Shown here: positions 27,408-37,258 of the stretch, piece by piece
Layout of the letters: each line of letters starts with the position of its first letter
How positions within the stretch are numbered: position 1 is the stretch's first letter
Origin: Pseudomonas sp. MH9.2
GTDB lineage: Bacteria; Pseudomonadota; Gammaproteobacteria; Pseudomonadales; Pseudomonadaceae
Reading direction: 5' to 3'
Assembly (NCBI RefSeq): GCF_034353875.1
Contig: NZ_CP133784.1
Coordinates: forward strand, 3,066,501 to 3,130,500
Length of the DNA stretch: 64,000 bases
The notes under the pieces: model-generated
What the model was told of the DNA's origin: nothing
Databases searched by the model: none
The model's input: the letters and a program-made list of their open reading frames with translations, nothing else
Position numbers and translations under genes: made by a program

Positions 27408-29402
27408 TTAATGAACGGCTTTACGCGGCGCCGTTGGGTCTGCCGGTAGCGTGAACGTGCGTAAATCAATGGTCGGCGCAGTGTCGCCGCCCAGTCGATG
27501 ATCGAGAACCAGCAACTTGGCGTGGGCCAAACCCTGGCTCAGCTGGGTCAGGTATTGCTCCAGCAAAAATGCCTGACCGGCGTGGGCATACGCCTGGCGT
27601 TCAGCGCTAAAGCGCAAGTCCGCCCCCTGCGCCGTGGCCAGCACCTCGCGCGCACCGGCGGTGGCCTGGTCTTGCGCCACGCTGGCATTGAGTTGCGCCA
27701 GATTGGACTGCTCGCTGGCGGCACCGCGCTCTCGGGAAATCAACGCCTGAGCACTGATTTGTGCGGCTTGCACGCCATGGTAGGCATTGGCCGCACCGGC
27801 TGGCGGATGAATCGACTCGACCACGGTCGCGAGAATTTCCACGCCGCTGTCCAGCGTCCTCAGATCCGCTTGCACCGCATTACCAATATCGGCAGACAGC
27901 GTAGCGCGCTGCTCGCCGAGTAACTGATCGAGGGTACGCGAGGCAAAATCATGCACCAACACCCGGCTCGCCGTGCTGCGAATCAGCGTCGGCACGTCGG
28001 CACTGTTATAGGTCGCCGCCATCGCCGCCTGATCCGTCATGCCAATGCGATAAACGAATCGCACGTCCATGTTGACGATCTGGAAGCTCTGCTTCTGCGC
28101 AGAGGACCCAGTGCCGGACGGGTCACCCGTGCTGCTGGCGATCACCTGAGAGTTTTCATTGATATGGCTCGCATCCCACAAGCGATTGGCGCTCAGCGGA
28201 GCCGGGCCTTCGGCAGGCTCACGAACCTGTTCGGCAGCGTTGCCCTCGGTGACACTGGTTGCCAGCTCATGCACCACGCCGTTTTCCACCGCCAGCACCC
28301 GACCGAATGGCCATGGCAAGCCCGCGTGCAACCCAGGGCCGAACACCTCCACCGGCTTGCCAAAACGCTCGTAGATGCCGCGCCCCTGCATGGGAATTTC
28401 ATGCACACCGGTCAGCATCCAGCCGAGCGCCACCACCACTCCCATAACCGGCAAAAAGGCGCGGCGCATGTAGGTAAACGCCCAAATTTGACGCAGATCG
28501 ATGCCGAATCGATTGTGCAGTTCATTCTGCAAAGCCAGCAACGGCTGCGGCGGCCAGCGCAGCAGACCAGCCATAAAACTCTGGGCCAACAGGCGCGGCT
28601 CGATACGTTCGTTGCGCGGGCTGAACAAGGACGTCAATGCACGCAGCAGCAACTCCAGCGCCACCAGACCGGGTAATAGACCCATCAGCACGGCAAGCCG
28701 CGCCGGCCAGATGCGGTCGGGCGTCGAGAAGAACAGGCACAGCGCACTGAGCAGCAGGCAGGCAATCGCCACCCGCGTCAGTTGTGCCAATGACTCGGCT
28801 TCAGGCCATTCAGCAGTCAGCTCATGGCTCAACTGGCGCTCCAGCACCAGCAGCCCGAAAGCCAGCAGGAGGCTGATCCCCCCCGCCACGTTGCCCGTCG
28901 GCCCAAGGTTCGAACCGACAAGGTTCAAGTTCCAGACCATCTTTACCGCAAACATCACCAGCAGCGCCCAGCCGCCAAGCCACAACGTTGGCAAACCAAC
29001 CTGGGTCAGCAGCGACGAGCCACTGCCGCTAATCCGGCCGAGCAAGCGCTCGTACCAGCCGGGTGCTTGTGCCGGAGCCGATTCTTCCTCTTCAGGGGGT
29101 TGCCCGACGACGCCCGCGCCCCGCTCCGCGACCAGGGTCTGCGCGCGCCAACGGGCACACCAGTAAGCCGACTGCAAACCCGCGACCACCAACCACAGGG
29201 CTGCAGCGTTGTTGACCAGCACTGCCGACCACAATGAAGTGGATGAAAAAAGCATGACAAACAACGCCAGGATAAAGGCCAACAACCCCAAGCCTGCCAG
29301 GCCATAAGCCAGCCGCAACAAACGTCGGGCGTGAAACTCGGCTCTTTGAAAGCGCGGCAAGCCATCAAGGCCCACACTTTCAACATCCAGATCAACCCGC
29401 AT
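27408..29402 (-). CDS. Polytopic membrane protein with C-terminal HflK/SPFH domain
   Basis: The 664-residue protein is unusual for the SPFH superfamily: the first 300 residues hold about seven membrane helices, then a further helix (FLPVMGVVVALGWMLTG, about 315) leads into the SPFH domain (MQGRGIYERFGKPVEVFGPGLH through VESIHPPAGAANAYHGVQAAQ) and a coiled coil. HflK/HflC proteins form ring-like microdomains that modulate proteases and transporters. It is the promoter-proximal gene of the operon ending with the P1B ATPase. I chose ATG 29402 (GGAG 6 bp upstream) over GTG 29408. Confidence 0.87.
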   Translation of the reverse strand: MRVDLDVESVGLDGLPRFQRAEFHARRLLRLAYGLAGLGLLAFILALFVMLFSSTSLWSAVLVNNAAALWLVVAGLQSAYWCARWRAQTLVAERGAGVVGQPPEEEESAPAQAPGWYERLLGRISGSGSSLLTQVGLPTLWLGGWALLVMFAVKMVWNLNLVGSNLGPTGNVAGGISLLLAFGLLVLERQLSHELTAEWPEAESLAQLTRVAIACLLLSALCLFFSTPDRIWPARLAVLMGLLPGLVALELLLRALTSLFSPRNERIEPRLLAQSFMAGLLRWPPQPLLALQNELHNRFGIDLRQIWAFTYMRRAFLPVMGVVVALGWMLTGVHEIPMQGRGIYERFGKPVEVFGPGLHAGLPWPFGRVLAVENGVVHELATSVTEGNAAEQVREPAEGPAPLSANRLWDASHINENSQVIASSTGDPSGTGSSAQKQSFQIVNMDVRFVYRIGMTDQAAMAATYNSADVPTLIRSTASRVLVHDFASRTLDQLLGEQRATLSADIGNAVQADLRTLDSGVEILATVVESIHPPAGAANAYHGVQAAQISAQALISRERGAASEQSNLAQLNASVAQDQATAGAREVLATAQGADLRFSAERQAYAHAGQAFLLEQYLTQLSQGLAHAKLLVLDHRLGGDTAPTIDLRTFTLPADPTAPRKAVH

Positions 29403-29955
29403 CGACACTCCAGACCTTGTTCAATAGTGAAGACAAACTGCCCATCAAAAACCGCCCTTTGCATCGACCCTGGCAGCGTGTTGCCGGGCAATGCTCCATG
29501 AACGTTACGATATAACAGAAATCTCGGGATTTTTGTCGACCGATTGCACCTTTTGCGGACACGCTGGCTTGACCTTCACGCGTCGCCCTAATCATATTTC
29601 GGTCATCATTCAACTGCTTAACGTGATCAGAATGGTTTTCCGCAGGCCGTCTACACGTCCTCCGTTATCCAGAAGTTAGCCCATGAGTAACGATGACGCT
29701 GCCATTCAATTGAGCAAATAATTGAGGGGCAACGGCTATGCCCTTGGCACCTCGAAACCGACTTTCTCAAGAAATATCCATCCATTAATATCGCCTCCTG
29801 ATAAACCGATATCGATTTTTTCACCCATTTCGCGAACCAGCGGCCCACTTTGTTATCTAGTAATGGGCAGTTCCATGCGACCGAGGGCTTGATCGGGCGC
29901 ATTTCCCACGCGTATGTGCAGGGCGGCACAGCATCACCTGAGAGGCTTCACCTTT
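29403..29955. other. Divergent intergenic region between the SPFH operon and opgD
   Basis: Apart from the Zur-like palindrome at 29504-29516 I see no gene in these 553 bp. The segment 29520-29850 is AT-richer than the flanks. A minus-strand reading frame of 92 codons (29651-29929) lacks a Shine-Dalgarno and any recognisable motif. Promoters for both flanking transcription units must lie here. Confidence 0.5.
29504..29516. promoter_or_regulatory. Putative Zur box upstream of the SPFH/P1B-ATPase operon
   Basis: GTTACGATATAAC agrees with GTTATANTATAAC at 10 of the 12 defined bases, the same core found perfectly at the zigA/folE2 promoter in this window. It lies 102 bp upstream of the first gene of the operon, where a promoter is expected. 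The resemblance is seen; regulation by Zur is inferred. Confidence 0.65.
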
Positions 29956-31575
29956 ATGAATCGCAGGAATCTTCTGAAAGCATCGTTGGCCCTGGCGGCC
30001 TATACCGGCTTGCCCGCTGCCGGGCTGTTTGCCGCACGCGCCATGGCAGCCACGGCCGACGGCGAGATCGAGCATTTCGATTTCGAGGCCCTGCAAGCTC
30101 ATGCCAAGCAACTGGCCGGCAACCCCTTCGTCGATACCAGCCAACAATTGCCGCCGACCTTGGCGAAGATGACCCCACAGCAATTCAACGCCATCCAGTA
30201 CGATCCCGCGCACTCACTGTGGAACGACATCAAGGGTCAACTGGATGTGCAGTTTTTCCATGTGGGCATGGGCTTCAAACAGCCCGTGCGCATGTACAGC
30301 GTCGACCCTCAAACCAAGGAGGCGCGCGAGGTGCACTTCCGCCCGCAGCTGTTCAACTACGAAAGCAGCGGCGTGGATAAGGCCCAGCTCAAGGGCGATC
30401 TGGGGTTTGCCGGCTTCAAGTTGTTCAAGGCACCGGAAATTGCGACTCACGACGTTTTGTCATTCCTCGGCGCCAGCTACTTTCGTGCCGTCGACAGCTC
30501 CGGGCAGTACGGCCTCTCCGCTCGCGGCCTGGCCATCGACACCTATGCCAAGCGCAAGGAAGAATTCCCCAACTTCACCAAGTTCTGGTTTGAAACACCG
30601 ACCAAGGACCATACCCGCTTCGTCGTCTACGCCCTGCTGGACTCCCCCAGCGCGACAGGCGCCTATCGCTTCGACATCGATTGCCAGGCCAGTCAGGTGG
30701 TCATGGCCATCGACGCGCACATCAATGCGCGGCAAGCCATCGAGCAGTTGGGGATCGCGGCGATGACCAGCATGTTCAGCTGCGGCACCCATGAACGGCG
30801 AATGTGCGACACCATTCATCCCGAGATCCACGACTCCGACCGTCTGGCTATGTGGCGTGGCAACGGCGAGTGGATCTGCCGCCCGCTGAACAACCCGGCC
30901 ACCCTGCAATTCAACGCCTTTGCCGACAAAGACCCCAAAGGCTTCGGCCTGGTACAGACCGATCACGAATTCTCCAGCTATCAGGACACGGTGGACTGGT
31001 ACAGCCGCCGGCCGAGCCTGTGGGTCGAGCCGACTACCGCGTGGGGCGAAGGCTCTATCGACCTGCTGGAAATCCCCACCACCGGCGAGACGCTGGACAA
31101 CATTGTGGCCTTCTGGACACCGAAAGCCCCCGTCACCGCAGGAACTTCGCTCAACTTCGGCTACAAACTCTACTGGAGCGCCCTGCCACCCGTTGGCACC
31201 CCGTTGGCCCGCGTGCACGCTACCCGCTCAGGCATGGGCGGCTTCATCGAAGGTTGGGCTCCAGGCGAGCATTACCCGGAAGTCTGGGCCCGTCGCTTTG
31301 CCGTCGACTTCACCGGCGGAGGTCTGGAAAGACTGGCCGAAGGCACAGGTATCGAACCAGTGATCACGGTATCCAGCGGCGAAGTGAAAGACTTCAATGT
31401 ATTGCTGATCCCGGACATCAAAGGCTACCGCATAACGTTCGACTGGTACCCCAACAGCGACTCGGTCGCGCCGGTCGAACTGCGTCTGTTCATTCGCACC
31501 CATGACCGGACACTGAGTGAAACCTGGCTTTATCAGTATTTCCCTCCCGCAGCCGACAAACGCCGCTATAACTAA
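29956..31575 (+). CDS. opgD: Glucan biosynthesis protein D (periplasmic glucan modification)
   Basis: The 539-residue protein acts in the periplasm on osmoregulated periplasmic glucans. A Tat signal is visible ([20 protein letters not shown], with the RR motif and AMA cleavage site), as is usual for OpgD but not OpgG. Family segments include [67 protein letters not shown] and [20 protein letters not shown]. The internal ATG at 29956 starts the Tat signal and has GAGAGG upstream. A terminator follows. Confidence 0.93.
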   Translation: MNRRNLLKASLALAAYTGLPAAGLFAARAMAATADGEIEHFDFEALQAHAKQLAGNPFVDTSQQLPPTLAKMTPQQFNAIQYDPAHSLWNDIKGQLDVQFFHVGMGFKQPVRMYSVDPQTKEAREVHFRPQLFNYESSGVDKAQLKGDLGFAGFKLFKAPEIATHDVLSFLGASYFRAVDSSGQYGLSARGLAIDTYAKRKEEFPNFTKFWFETPTKDHTRFVVYALLDSPSATGAYRFDIDCQASQVVMAIDAHINARQAIEQLGIAAMTSMFSCGTHERRMCDTIHPEIHDSDRLAMWRGNGEWICRPLNNPATLQFNAFADKDPKGFGLVQTDHEFSSYQDTVDWYSRRPSLWVEPTTAWGEGSIDLLEIPTTGETLDNIVAFWTPKAPVTAGTSLNFGYKLYWSALPPVGTPLARVHATRSGMGGFIEGWAPGEHYPEVWARRFAVDFTGGGLERLAEGTGIEPVITVSSGEVKDFNVLLIPDIKGYRITFDWYPNSDSVAPVELRLFIRTHDRTLSETWLYQYFPPAADKRRYN

Positions 31576-31594
31576 GTAACCAAGGGCGGGGTTT

Positions 31595-31628
31595 AAGGCT
31601 GGCGCGTGCAAAAGCGTCAGCCTTCTTT
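31595..31628 (+). terminator. Intrinsic terminator of opgD
   Basis: AAGGCTG (31595-31601) pairs with CAGCCTT (31618-31624), with an inner CGC/GCG pairing, followed by CTTT. It lies 20 bp after the opgD stop. Confidence 0.75.
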
Positions 31629-31953
31629 ACAGGTATGTAAAGTTTTAGAGCCATAGAGCTCCCCTGGTTCTGGCTTGTTGATGCACTAAAAAACCACGTC
31701 AATTTTTCATCACCTATATATTTCAATAACTTGGGATTACAAGAAATCACAGGCAAAGGTCTTCCGTTAAAAGATTGACGAATTGATTTGACAGCGTTCG
31801 CAAGTGACGTTGATATACCGCTAATTGCCTCTCACATCACGCCCTCCGTCCTCGATTGAACCCCCATTAGTGGCTGTTCTATAGGCGGTAGCTTTGCCGT
31901 GCGCGATGGCGAACAAACATCCTTTATCTACGCGCTTCAGAGGGCAGCAAAAC
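31629..31953. other. AT-rich leader region before the polymerase gene
   Basis: No gene is supported here. The segment 31640-31830 is distinctly AT-rich. A minus-strand reading frame 31490-31756 crosses the opgD terminator and lacks coding character. The region presumably carries the promoter of the following two-gene unit. Confidence 0.4.
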
Positions 31954-33285
31954 ATGATGTCGAACTCCCCTTCCGCCTCAACTGAAAAGCCTTCGATTCT
32001 TTCATTCAATAAATCGACATTGGTCATCTGGGTGGCCATCAGCCTGATCGTGGTCGAAACCTTCTCCGGCGCCCTACGCTATTACTTCGATATGGCGGGG
32101 ATTTCGACGCTGCTGTACCTGCCTAAAATGGGGTGTGCCGTGCTCTTCGCGCTGGAGCTACTGACCTTCAAAACCTCGCGCCTATTCTGGATCGGGTTGT
32201 TGTTACTGCTGTTATCCAGTCAACTGGCCCTCCTCCACGGCGCCAGCCTGAACAATGTAGGTTTCAGCCTGTTCGCCATCAGCCCGTTCCTGTTCGCGAT
32301 AGTCTGCAGCGAGCACCTGATCAATCAAAGAAGCCTGTTAGGCAAGTGTGTCGCCCTGTGCCTGGTCGCCTCGGTGGTCGGGGTTCTTCTGGATAAATAC
32401 ACCACGGTGCCCTGGAAGGGTTACACCTACCAACTCGGATCGATTGAGCTGAGTGCCAACCGTGCGTGGACTGCAGACGACGTCGATCGACTCGCCGGGT
32501 TTGCTCGTGTGTCCAACGTATTGTCGATCACGATTGCGATCTTCAGTCTTTATCTGCTGATGTTCATCCGCTCCCGGATGTTGTTCGCCACGGTGTGTGT
32601 CGTAGCGTTTTTCAGCATTCTCCTGACCACCAGCAAAACCCCAACCGTGGCCTTTCTATGCACCCTGGGGCTGCTGGCCCTCATTCGCTACCGCTGGACC
32701 AGCGCATGGATTTTCGTGATCGCCGTGTCGATGGGCGTGATTTTGCCCGCCATGGGGGTGCTACATGACTTTGACCCCAATGCGGCCAGCAGCAACAGTG
32801 GCGGAGGCCTGGCCTCGTTTTATGATCGCCTGGTCAATACCTGGCCACATCTGATCATCCTGATCGCCAATGAGGGCTGGAGCTGGCTGGGCGTGGGTTT
32901 CGGTATGTTCGGCAGTGCTGTTTTTGTGTCCCCTGTGCCCCATGCCGATATGCTCGGCACATCGGACAACACCGCCGTTTACCTGTGGGCTATTTTCGGC
33001 TTCGCGGGGGTGTTGCTGTACATGCTGCAACTGCCGCTACTGTTCCTGCTGCGTGATTACTCGACAACCCGTATGGACCGCGCGCTATTGGCCGTCACCT
33101 TTTGCATCTGTGTGATCAGTTGGACCACGGACATGTTCGAGGTCACCATGTCCAACCTGTTTCTGGGGCTGGCAATCGGTCACACGCTCAACCGCACACT
33201 CAGCCCCCAAGACCACGCCAGCCCCGCACTGGCGCTCACGCCCCCCCTCGACACCCTGTCGTCAGCCCTGCCCGACCAGCGTTGA
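31954..33285 (+). CDS. Wzy/O-antigen-ligase-like polysaccharide polymerase
   Basis: The 443-residue protein has about ten to eleven membrane helices (for example LVIWVAISLIVVE, LFWIGLLLLLLSSQLALLHG, FVIAVSMGVILPAMGVL) and a long periplasmic loop around residues 270-330 (SSNSGGGLASFYDRLVNTWP, GVGFGMFGSAVF), as in O-antigen ligases and exopolysaccharide polymerases. The following gene, 8 bp away, encodes a secreted glycoside hydrolase, so the pair probably makes or tailors an exopolysaccharide. No glycosyltransferases are adjacent. AGAGG lies 9 bp before ATG 31954. Confidence 0.75.
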   Translation: MMSNSPSASTEKPSILSFNKSTLVIWVAISLIVVETFSGALRYYFDMAGISTLLYLPKMGCAVLFALELLTFKTSRLFWIGLLLLLLSSQLALLHGASLNNVGFSLFAISPFLFAIVCSEHLINQRSLLGKCVALCLVASVVGVLLDKYTTVPWKGYTYQLGSIELSANRAWTADDVDRLAGFARVSNVLSITIAIFSLYLLMFIRSRMLFATVCVVAFFSILLTTSKTPTVAFLCTLGLLALIRYRWTSAWIFVIAVSMGVILPAMGVLHDFDPNAASSNSGGGLASFYDRLVNTWPHLIILIANEGWSWLGVGFGMFGSAVFVSPVPHADMLGTSDNTAVYLWAIFGFAGVLLYMLQLPLLFLLRDYSTTRMDRALLAVTFCICVISWTTDMFEVTMSNLFLGLAIGHTLNRTLSPQDHASPALALTPPLDTLSSALPDQR

Positions 33286-33293
33286 GAAGCCCA

Positions 33294-34592
33294 ATGAAAA
33301 CAAACCTTCGCCTCAGTATTTTCGTATGCCTTATGGGCCTGCTGCTCACCAACACAACCCGCGCCGAAGACGTCTTCATCGTGGGGGTTGGCACCCACTT
33401 GATGGAATCCCAAACCCTACAGAAACGCGCCCTGCAATCCGCTGCAGACGCTGGCATCACGTCCGTGCGCGACGATGCCTTCTGGTCGACCGCCGAACCT
33501 GCGCGCAATCAGCTGCGTATTCTTCCGTCGTGGGAAACGTACCTTAACGGCGCCAGAAACCTGCAGTTGAGCACCATGCTGATTTTTGGTTACGGCGCCG
33601 TTCCCTACGACGGTGCCAAGCCGCGCACGCCCAACGTCAAAGCCGCCTACCATAACTACATCGATTTCGTGAGCCGCCGGTTTGGGAGCAGAGTCGATTT
33701 TTACGAAGTCTGGAACGAGTGGGACATGGAAGGCACGAAAGACCCGGCGTTGAGCGCCGACTATGCCGCGCTGGCCAAAAGCGTCGTCCCATGGGTTCAC
33801 AAAAACAATCCACATGCAAAAGTACTCGCCGGCGCCGTGACATCCAAAGGCATGCTCGACGGCTTCGTTGATCGCTTGATCGATGCCGGGACGCTGAACG
33901 AGGTGGACGGTCTGTCCCTGCACCCTTACGTGCATTGCATGAGCATGGCGCGCAACACCCCTGAAAGCTGGGCCAACTGGATGCGGGGCTACGAAGCCCA
34001 GGTGCGTGACCGTGCCAAAAAAGCGGTCCCGATTTACCTGACCGAAATGAGCTGGCCCAGCCACCAAGGCAACTGCGGGATCAGTGAAGCCAAACAATCG
34101 TCCTACCTTGCGCGCAGCTATTTCCTGGCGCGGACCATCCCCAATATCAAAGGGATGTGGTGGTATGACCTGCTCAACGACGGCCAGGACAAAGGCGAAC
34201 AAGAACATAACTTCGGCCTGCTGCGACCGGACCTCCAGCCAAAACCCGCTTACAGCGTCCTCAAGGCCATCAGCCCGATACTGCGCGAATACACCTACGA
34301 CGCCGACGCCAGCGTCCAGGCCGACGACGTCTACCTGCTCAACTTCCACAAAGGCCCGGAGCGCGTCGTCGTCGCCTGGACAGCCAGCCGATCACGGCAG
34401 AAAAACGTGCTCAGCAGCACCCAACTCAAAGGCAACGTTCAACTCATCGACACCGCAGAACCCGGCAAAGGCCTGCATGACAGCGGCGAGCCTTGGGCCT
34501 GCAATGCCTCCGGGTGCAGTGCGTCAGTGACCCTGAGCGACTTTCCGAAAATCATCCGATTGGGCACGCCAAGCGTGGTGTCCAAGCGCTGA
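33294..34592 (+). CDS. Secreted clan-A glycoside hydrolase (GH39/GH5-like, PslG-like)
   Basis: The 432-residue protein has a signal peptide (MKTNLRLSIFVCLMGLLLTNTTRA) and a TIM-barrel glycosidase domain. The acid/base glutamate is in FYEVWNEWDMEG (NE motif, about residue 138) and the probable nucleophile in IYLTEMSWPSHQG (about residue 250). A C-terminal beta-rich tail (about 340-432) has two cysteines in WACNASGCS. The overall plan recalls PslG, which cleaves exopolysaccharide in the periplasm. It is cotranscribed with the polymerase-like gene and closed by a strong terminator. Confidence 0.8.
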   Translation: MKTNLRLSIFVCLMGLLLTNTTRAEDVFIVGVGTHLMESQTLQKRALQSAADAGITSVRDDAFWSTAEPARNQLRILPSWETYLNGARNLQLSTMLIFGYGAVPYDGAKPRTPNVKAAYHNYIDFVSRRFGSRVDFYEVWNEWDMEGTKDPALSADYAALAKSVVPWVHKNNPHAKVLAGAVTSKGMLDGFVDRLIDAGTLNEVDGLSLHPYVHCMSMARNTPESWANWMRGYEAQVRDRAKKAVPIYLTEMSWPSHQGNCGISEAKQSSYLARSYFLARTIPNIKGMWWYDLLNDGQDKGEQEHNFGLLRPDLQPKPAYSVLKAISPILREYTYDADASVQADDVYLLNFHKGPERVVVAWTASRSRQKNVLSSTQLKGNVQLIDTAEPGKGLHDSGEPWACNASGCSASVTLSDFPKIIRLGTPSVVSKR

Positions 34593-34630
34593 GCGCTCAG
34601 CCGTTCGATTTGAGTTAATCCAGCTCCGCC

Positions 34631-34673
34631 AAAAATGCCCGGCAGACCGAAACGTCTGTGCGGGCATTTTTTT
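34631..34673. terminator. Strong bidirectional terminator after the glycoside hydrolase gene
   Basis: AAAAATGCCCG (34631-34641) pairs with CGGGCATTTTT (34661-34671), with an inner GCAGAC/GTCTGT stem, followed by more T. It starts 38 bp after the stop. Confidence 0.93.
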
Positions 34674-35107
34674 GGGTACGGAAAAATCCATTGAAGCTGG
34701 AGGGCATGGCGTTATTAACCCCTGCCGTCCTCCAGAAACACCCTTCGCAAACTGGCCCTGGCCGCCGTCCACTTGCTGGAAACAGCACAGGCTTTGGTCG
34801 AGTCAGCGCTGGTCAGGAATCAACCGGTTTCGGCCAGGAAGGGCTGAAGGGAGGCGAGTTAGAGCGTTGTGTCTAACGGATTCCACTGCATCGCTATCGA
34901 ATGCCAGCGCCAACTTTATTGTTTCTATTCCATTCAAATATCCCCCCCGCCACCCCAAAACCGCCGTTCTCACGAACAGCGGTTTTTTTATGGGTCAACA
35001 TTTCAGACCTTTCCTGCAACACGGCAAGGATTTGGCCTACAGACGATAAAAAACCTTTCACCGAACATGCCTTGGACAACTCTCCTTACAAAAGCCAGGA
35101 CAGCGGA
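34674..35107 (+). other. Gene-poor segment before vgrG with an internal terminator
   Basis: A second strong terminator lies at 34957-34989: AAAACCGC(C)GTTC, TCAC loop, GAAC(A)GCGGTTTT with a T run. The 280 bp between the two terminators must therefore either carry its own short transcript or be a remnant. One frame (stop near 34850) reads RNTLRKLALAAVHLLETAQA, which looks protein-like but has no start. A 72-codon frame 34658-34876 has no family resemblance. The vgrG promoter should lie in 34990-35107. Confidence 0.4.
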
Positions 35108-37219
35108 ATGCCGACATTAGCTAATCAGCCAGACTTTAGCCTGACCATTGCCAGGCTAAAGCGGGATTACAACCTGCAGGTTCTTCAATTCACGGGGCAG
35201 GAAGGGTTAAACCAGCCATTTTGTTTCGATATTGAACTGGTCAGTGACCGCCCGGCGCTGGACCTGAATGACTATCTGCATAAGTCCGCGTTCCTCTCCC
35301 TCGGCGGTAAAAAGGGTTATGGCTTTCATGGCCTGATCCACGAGTTCGTTCAAGGCCAAACCCACTGGAAAGCCACCCATTACCACCTGAAACTGGTGCC
35401 ACAGCTGTTTTACCTTGAGCACCGGACCAACCAGCGCATCTTTCAAAAAAAGACAGTGAAACAAATCATCGCCCAGGTGCTGGAAGAGCACGGCATCCTC
35501 TCGGATCGCTATCGCTTCGAGCTGGATGCCCGACACTATGAGCCCCGGAACTATTGCACCCAGTACAAAGAGAGCGACTTGTATTTCGTACAACGCTTGT
35601 GCGAGGAAGAAGGCCTCAGTTTTCGCTTCGAACACAGTCAAAACAGCCACATCCTGGTCTTCGCTGACCACCAGGACCGGTTCAATCGTCTGCCTGAGTC
35701 CACGGTGTATGTACCCGACAACGGCATGAACGCCGAGACCGTGGCCGTTAAGTCGTTCAGCGTGGGGATCAAAGGCAGAACCTCGCGGGTCACCCGCCGT
35801 CACTACGACTTTGAAACATCGAGCCGTCCTCTGGAATCAGCCTCCAGAGGCGATGATCGCGAGGCGTGGGATCACTTTCAGGAGTTGGAAAACTTCACCT
35901 ACCCCGCGTATTTCAAAACCGCAGACCACGGGCGGCAGGTTGCGCGTAAATCGCTGGAAAGACTCCAATTGAACGCGTGCGTGGCGCGCGGGGCAAGCGA
36001 CCAGCCGATGCTGCTCAGCGGCCACTTGTTTGCCCTTGAGGACCATCCGCGCAAGGACTGGAACACTCACTGGCTGCTCAATCACCTCACTCACCGTGGC
36101 CGGGCTCCGCAAGTGATGGAAGCCCTTAACAGCACGGCCCCCGAAGCGAAGGACGGTTTTGTCCAGGGCTACCAGAACACCTTCACCGCCACCCCTGAGC
36201 ACGTGATTTATCGACCGCCACTGGATCACCCCAAGCCCGTGGTACTGGTCAGCCAGACCGCCACGGTCTGCGGCCCCAAGGATGAAGAGATTTACTGCGA
36301 CGAATACGGCCGGGTCAAAGTTCGTTTCCGGTGGGACCGGTCCGGCTCAACCGACGAACTCAGCAGCTGCTGGGTGCGCGTGGTCACTGGCTGGGCGGGC
36401 AGTGGCTACGGCAGCAGCGTCATTCCACGGGTCGGCATGGAAGTGGTGATCGGCTATGACGAAGGCGATCCCGACTCGCCGATGCTCACCGGTTACCTGT
36501 TCAACAAGGCCAACACCGTGCCTTACCCGCTGCCCGCCAATAAAACCCGCAGCGTATTCAAATCACTTTCCTATCCAGGCGGAGGGGGTGGAAATGAAGT
36601 TCACATTGAGGATCGCAAGGGCAAAGAACGCATCTACCTGCACGCCCAACGCGACTTCCTGACCCTCGCCCGCAACGACCACACCCTTGAGGTGGATAAC
36701 GAACAGCACACCACCATCAAAGCCAACGCCTACAGCGAATACCACGCCGAAGAACACCACACCACCCATGGCCTGCGCAAAACCCAGCTCAACGCCGACG
36801 ACTCGCTGAACATCGCGGGCAGCAGCTACACCCAGGTCGCACACGCCGCCGTCATCCGCGCCGGGCAGGATCTGCACCTGCAATCGGGTATCAACGTGGC
36901 CATCGATGCCCAGGGTTTTCTCACGCTCAAGGGCGCAGGCCAGCACCTGGTGTTCACCCCGGCCGGGATTTTCAGCAGCAGCCTGATCACCGTCGGCGGT
37001 GCCCCCATCCCCGGCACCCCGCCCGCGATTCAACGGCCACAACTGCCCGGCGAAAGCGCACAAGAAGCCGCCGGCCGATTGATGGCGCTGTCGCCGTCGT
37101 TGCCGGAATTTTCCTGGGAGCACGAACCGGAGCCCGTTGAGGTGCTGCCGGAGCCAGCGGTGTGTGAAGAGTGCTTGCAGGCGGCTCAAGACGAACTCGA
37201 GGGCTTTGCGACCCGCTAA
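35108..37219 (+). CDS. vgrG: Type VI secretion spike protein VgrG
   Basis: The 703-residue protein trimerises into the tip of the T6SS tube. The gp27-like part occupies residues 1-330 (FDIELVSDRPALDLNDYL, GLIHEFVQGQTHWKATHYHL, RFEHSQNSHILVF), followed by the gp5 OB fold (EIYCDEYGRVKVRFRWDR, CWVRVVTGWAGSGYG, RVGMEVVIGYDEGDPDSPM), DUF2345-like repeats and a short proline/glutamate-rich tail ending CEECLQAAQDELEGF that could bind cargo or a PAAR protein. ATG 35108 has AGGA 7 bp upstream. It heads a module with a DUF4123 adaptor, lipoproteins and a lipase, and no PAAR gene. Confidence 0.95.
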   Translation: MPTLANQPDFSLTIARLKRDYNLQVLQFTGQEGLNQPFCFDIELVSDRPALDLNDYLHKSAFLSLGGKKGYGFHGLIHEFVQGQTHWKATHYHLKLVPQLFYLEHRTNQRIFQKKTVKQIIAQVLEEHGILSDRYRFELDARHYEPRNYCTQYKESDLYFVQRLCEEEGLSFRFEHSQNSHILVFADHQDRFNRLPESTVYVPDNGMNAETVAVKSFSVGIKGRTSRVTRRHYDFETSSRPLESASRGDDREAWDHFQELENFTYPAYFKTADHGRQVARKSLERLQLNACVARGASDQPMLLSGHLFALEDHPRKDWNTHWLLNHLTHRGRAPQVMEALNSTAPEAKDGFVQGYQNTFTATPEHVIYRPPLDHPKPVVLVSQTATVCGPKDEEIYCDEYGRVKVRFRWDRSGSTDELSSCWVRVVTGWAGSGYGSSVIPRVGMEVVIGYDEGDPDSPMLTGYLFNKANTVPYPLPANKTRSVFKSLSYPGGGGGNEVHIEDRKGKERIYLHAQRDFLTLARNDHTLEVDNEQHTTIKANAYSEYHAEEHHTTHGLRKTQLNADDSLNIAGSSYTQVAHAAVIRAGQDLHLQSGINVAIDAQGFLTLKGAGQHLVFTPAGIFSSSLITVGGAPIPGTPPAIQRPQLPGESAQEAAGRLMALSPSLPEFSWEHEPEPVEVLPEPAVCEECLQAAQDELEGFATR

Positions 37220-37258
37220 TGCTCCAGTTCTTTTACCTACCAACTTCGGGACCCCACC

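Noticed and set aside
29651..29929. 92-codon minus-strand frame in the opgD upstream region
   Set aside because: No Shine-Dalgarno, no recognisable motif and amino-acid composition typical of translated intergenic DNA.
31490..31756. 88-codon minus-strand frame after opgD
   Set aside because: It crosses the opgD terminator hairpin and its 3' part is antisense to opgD.
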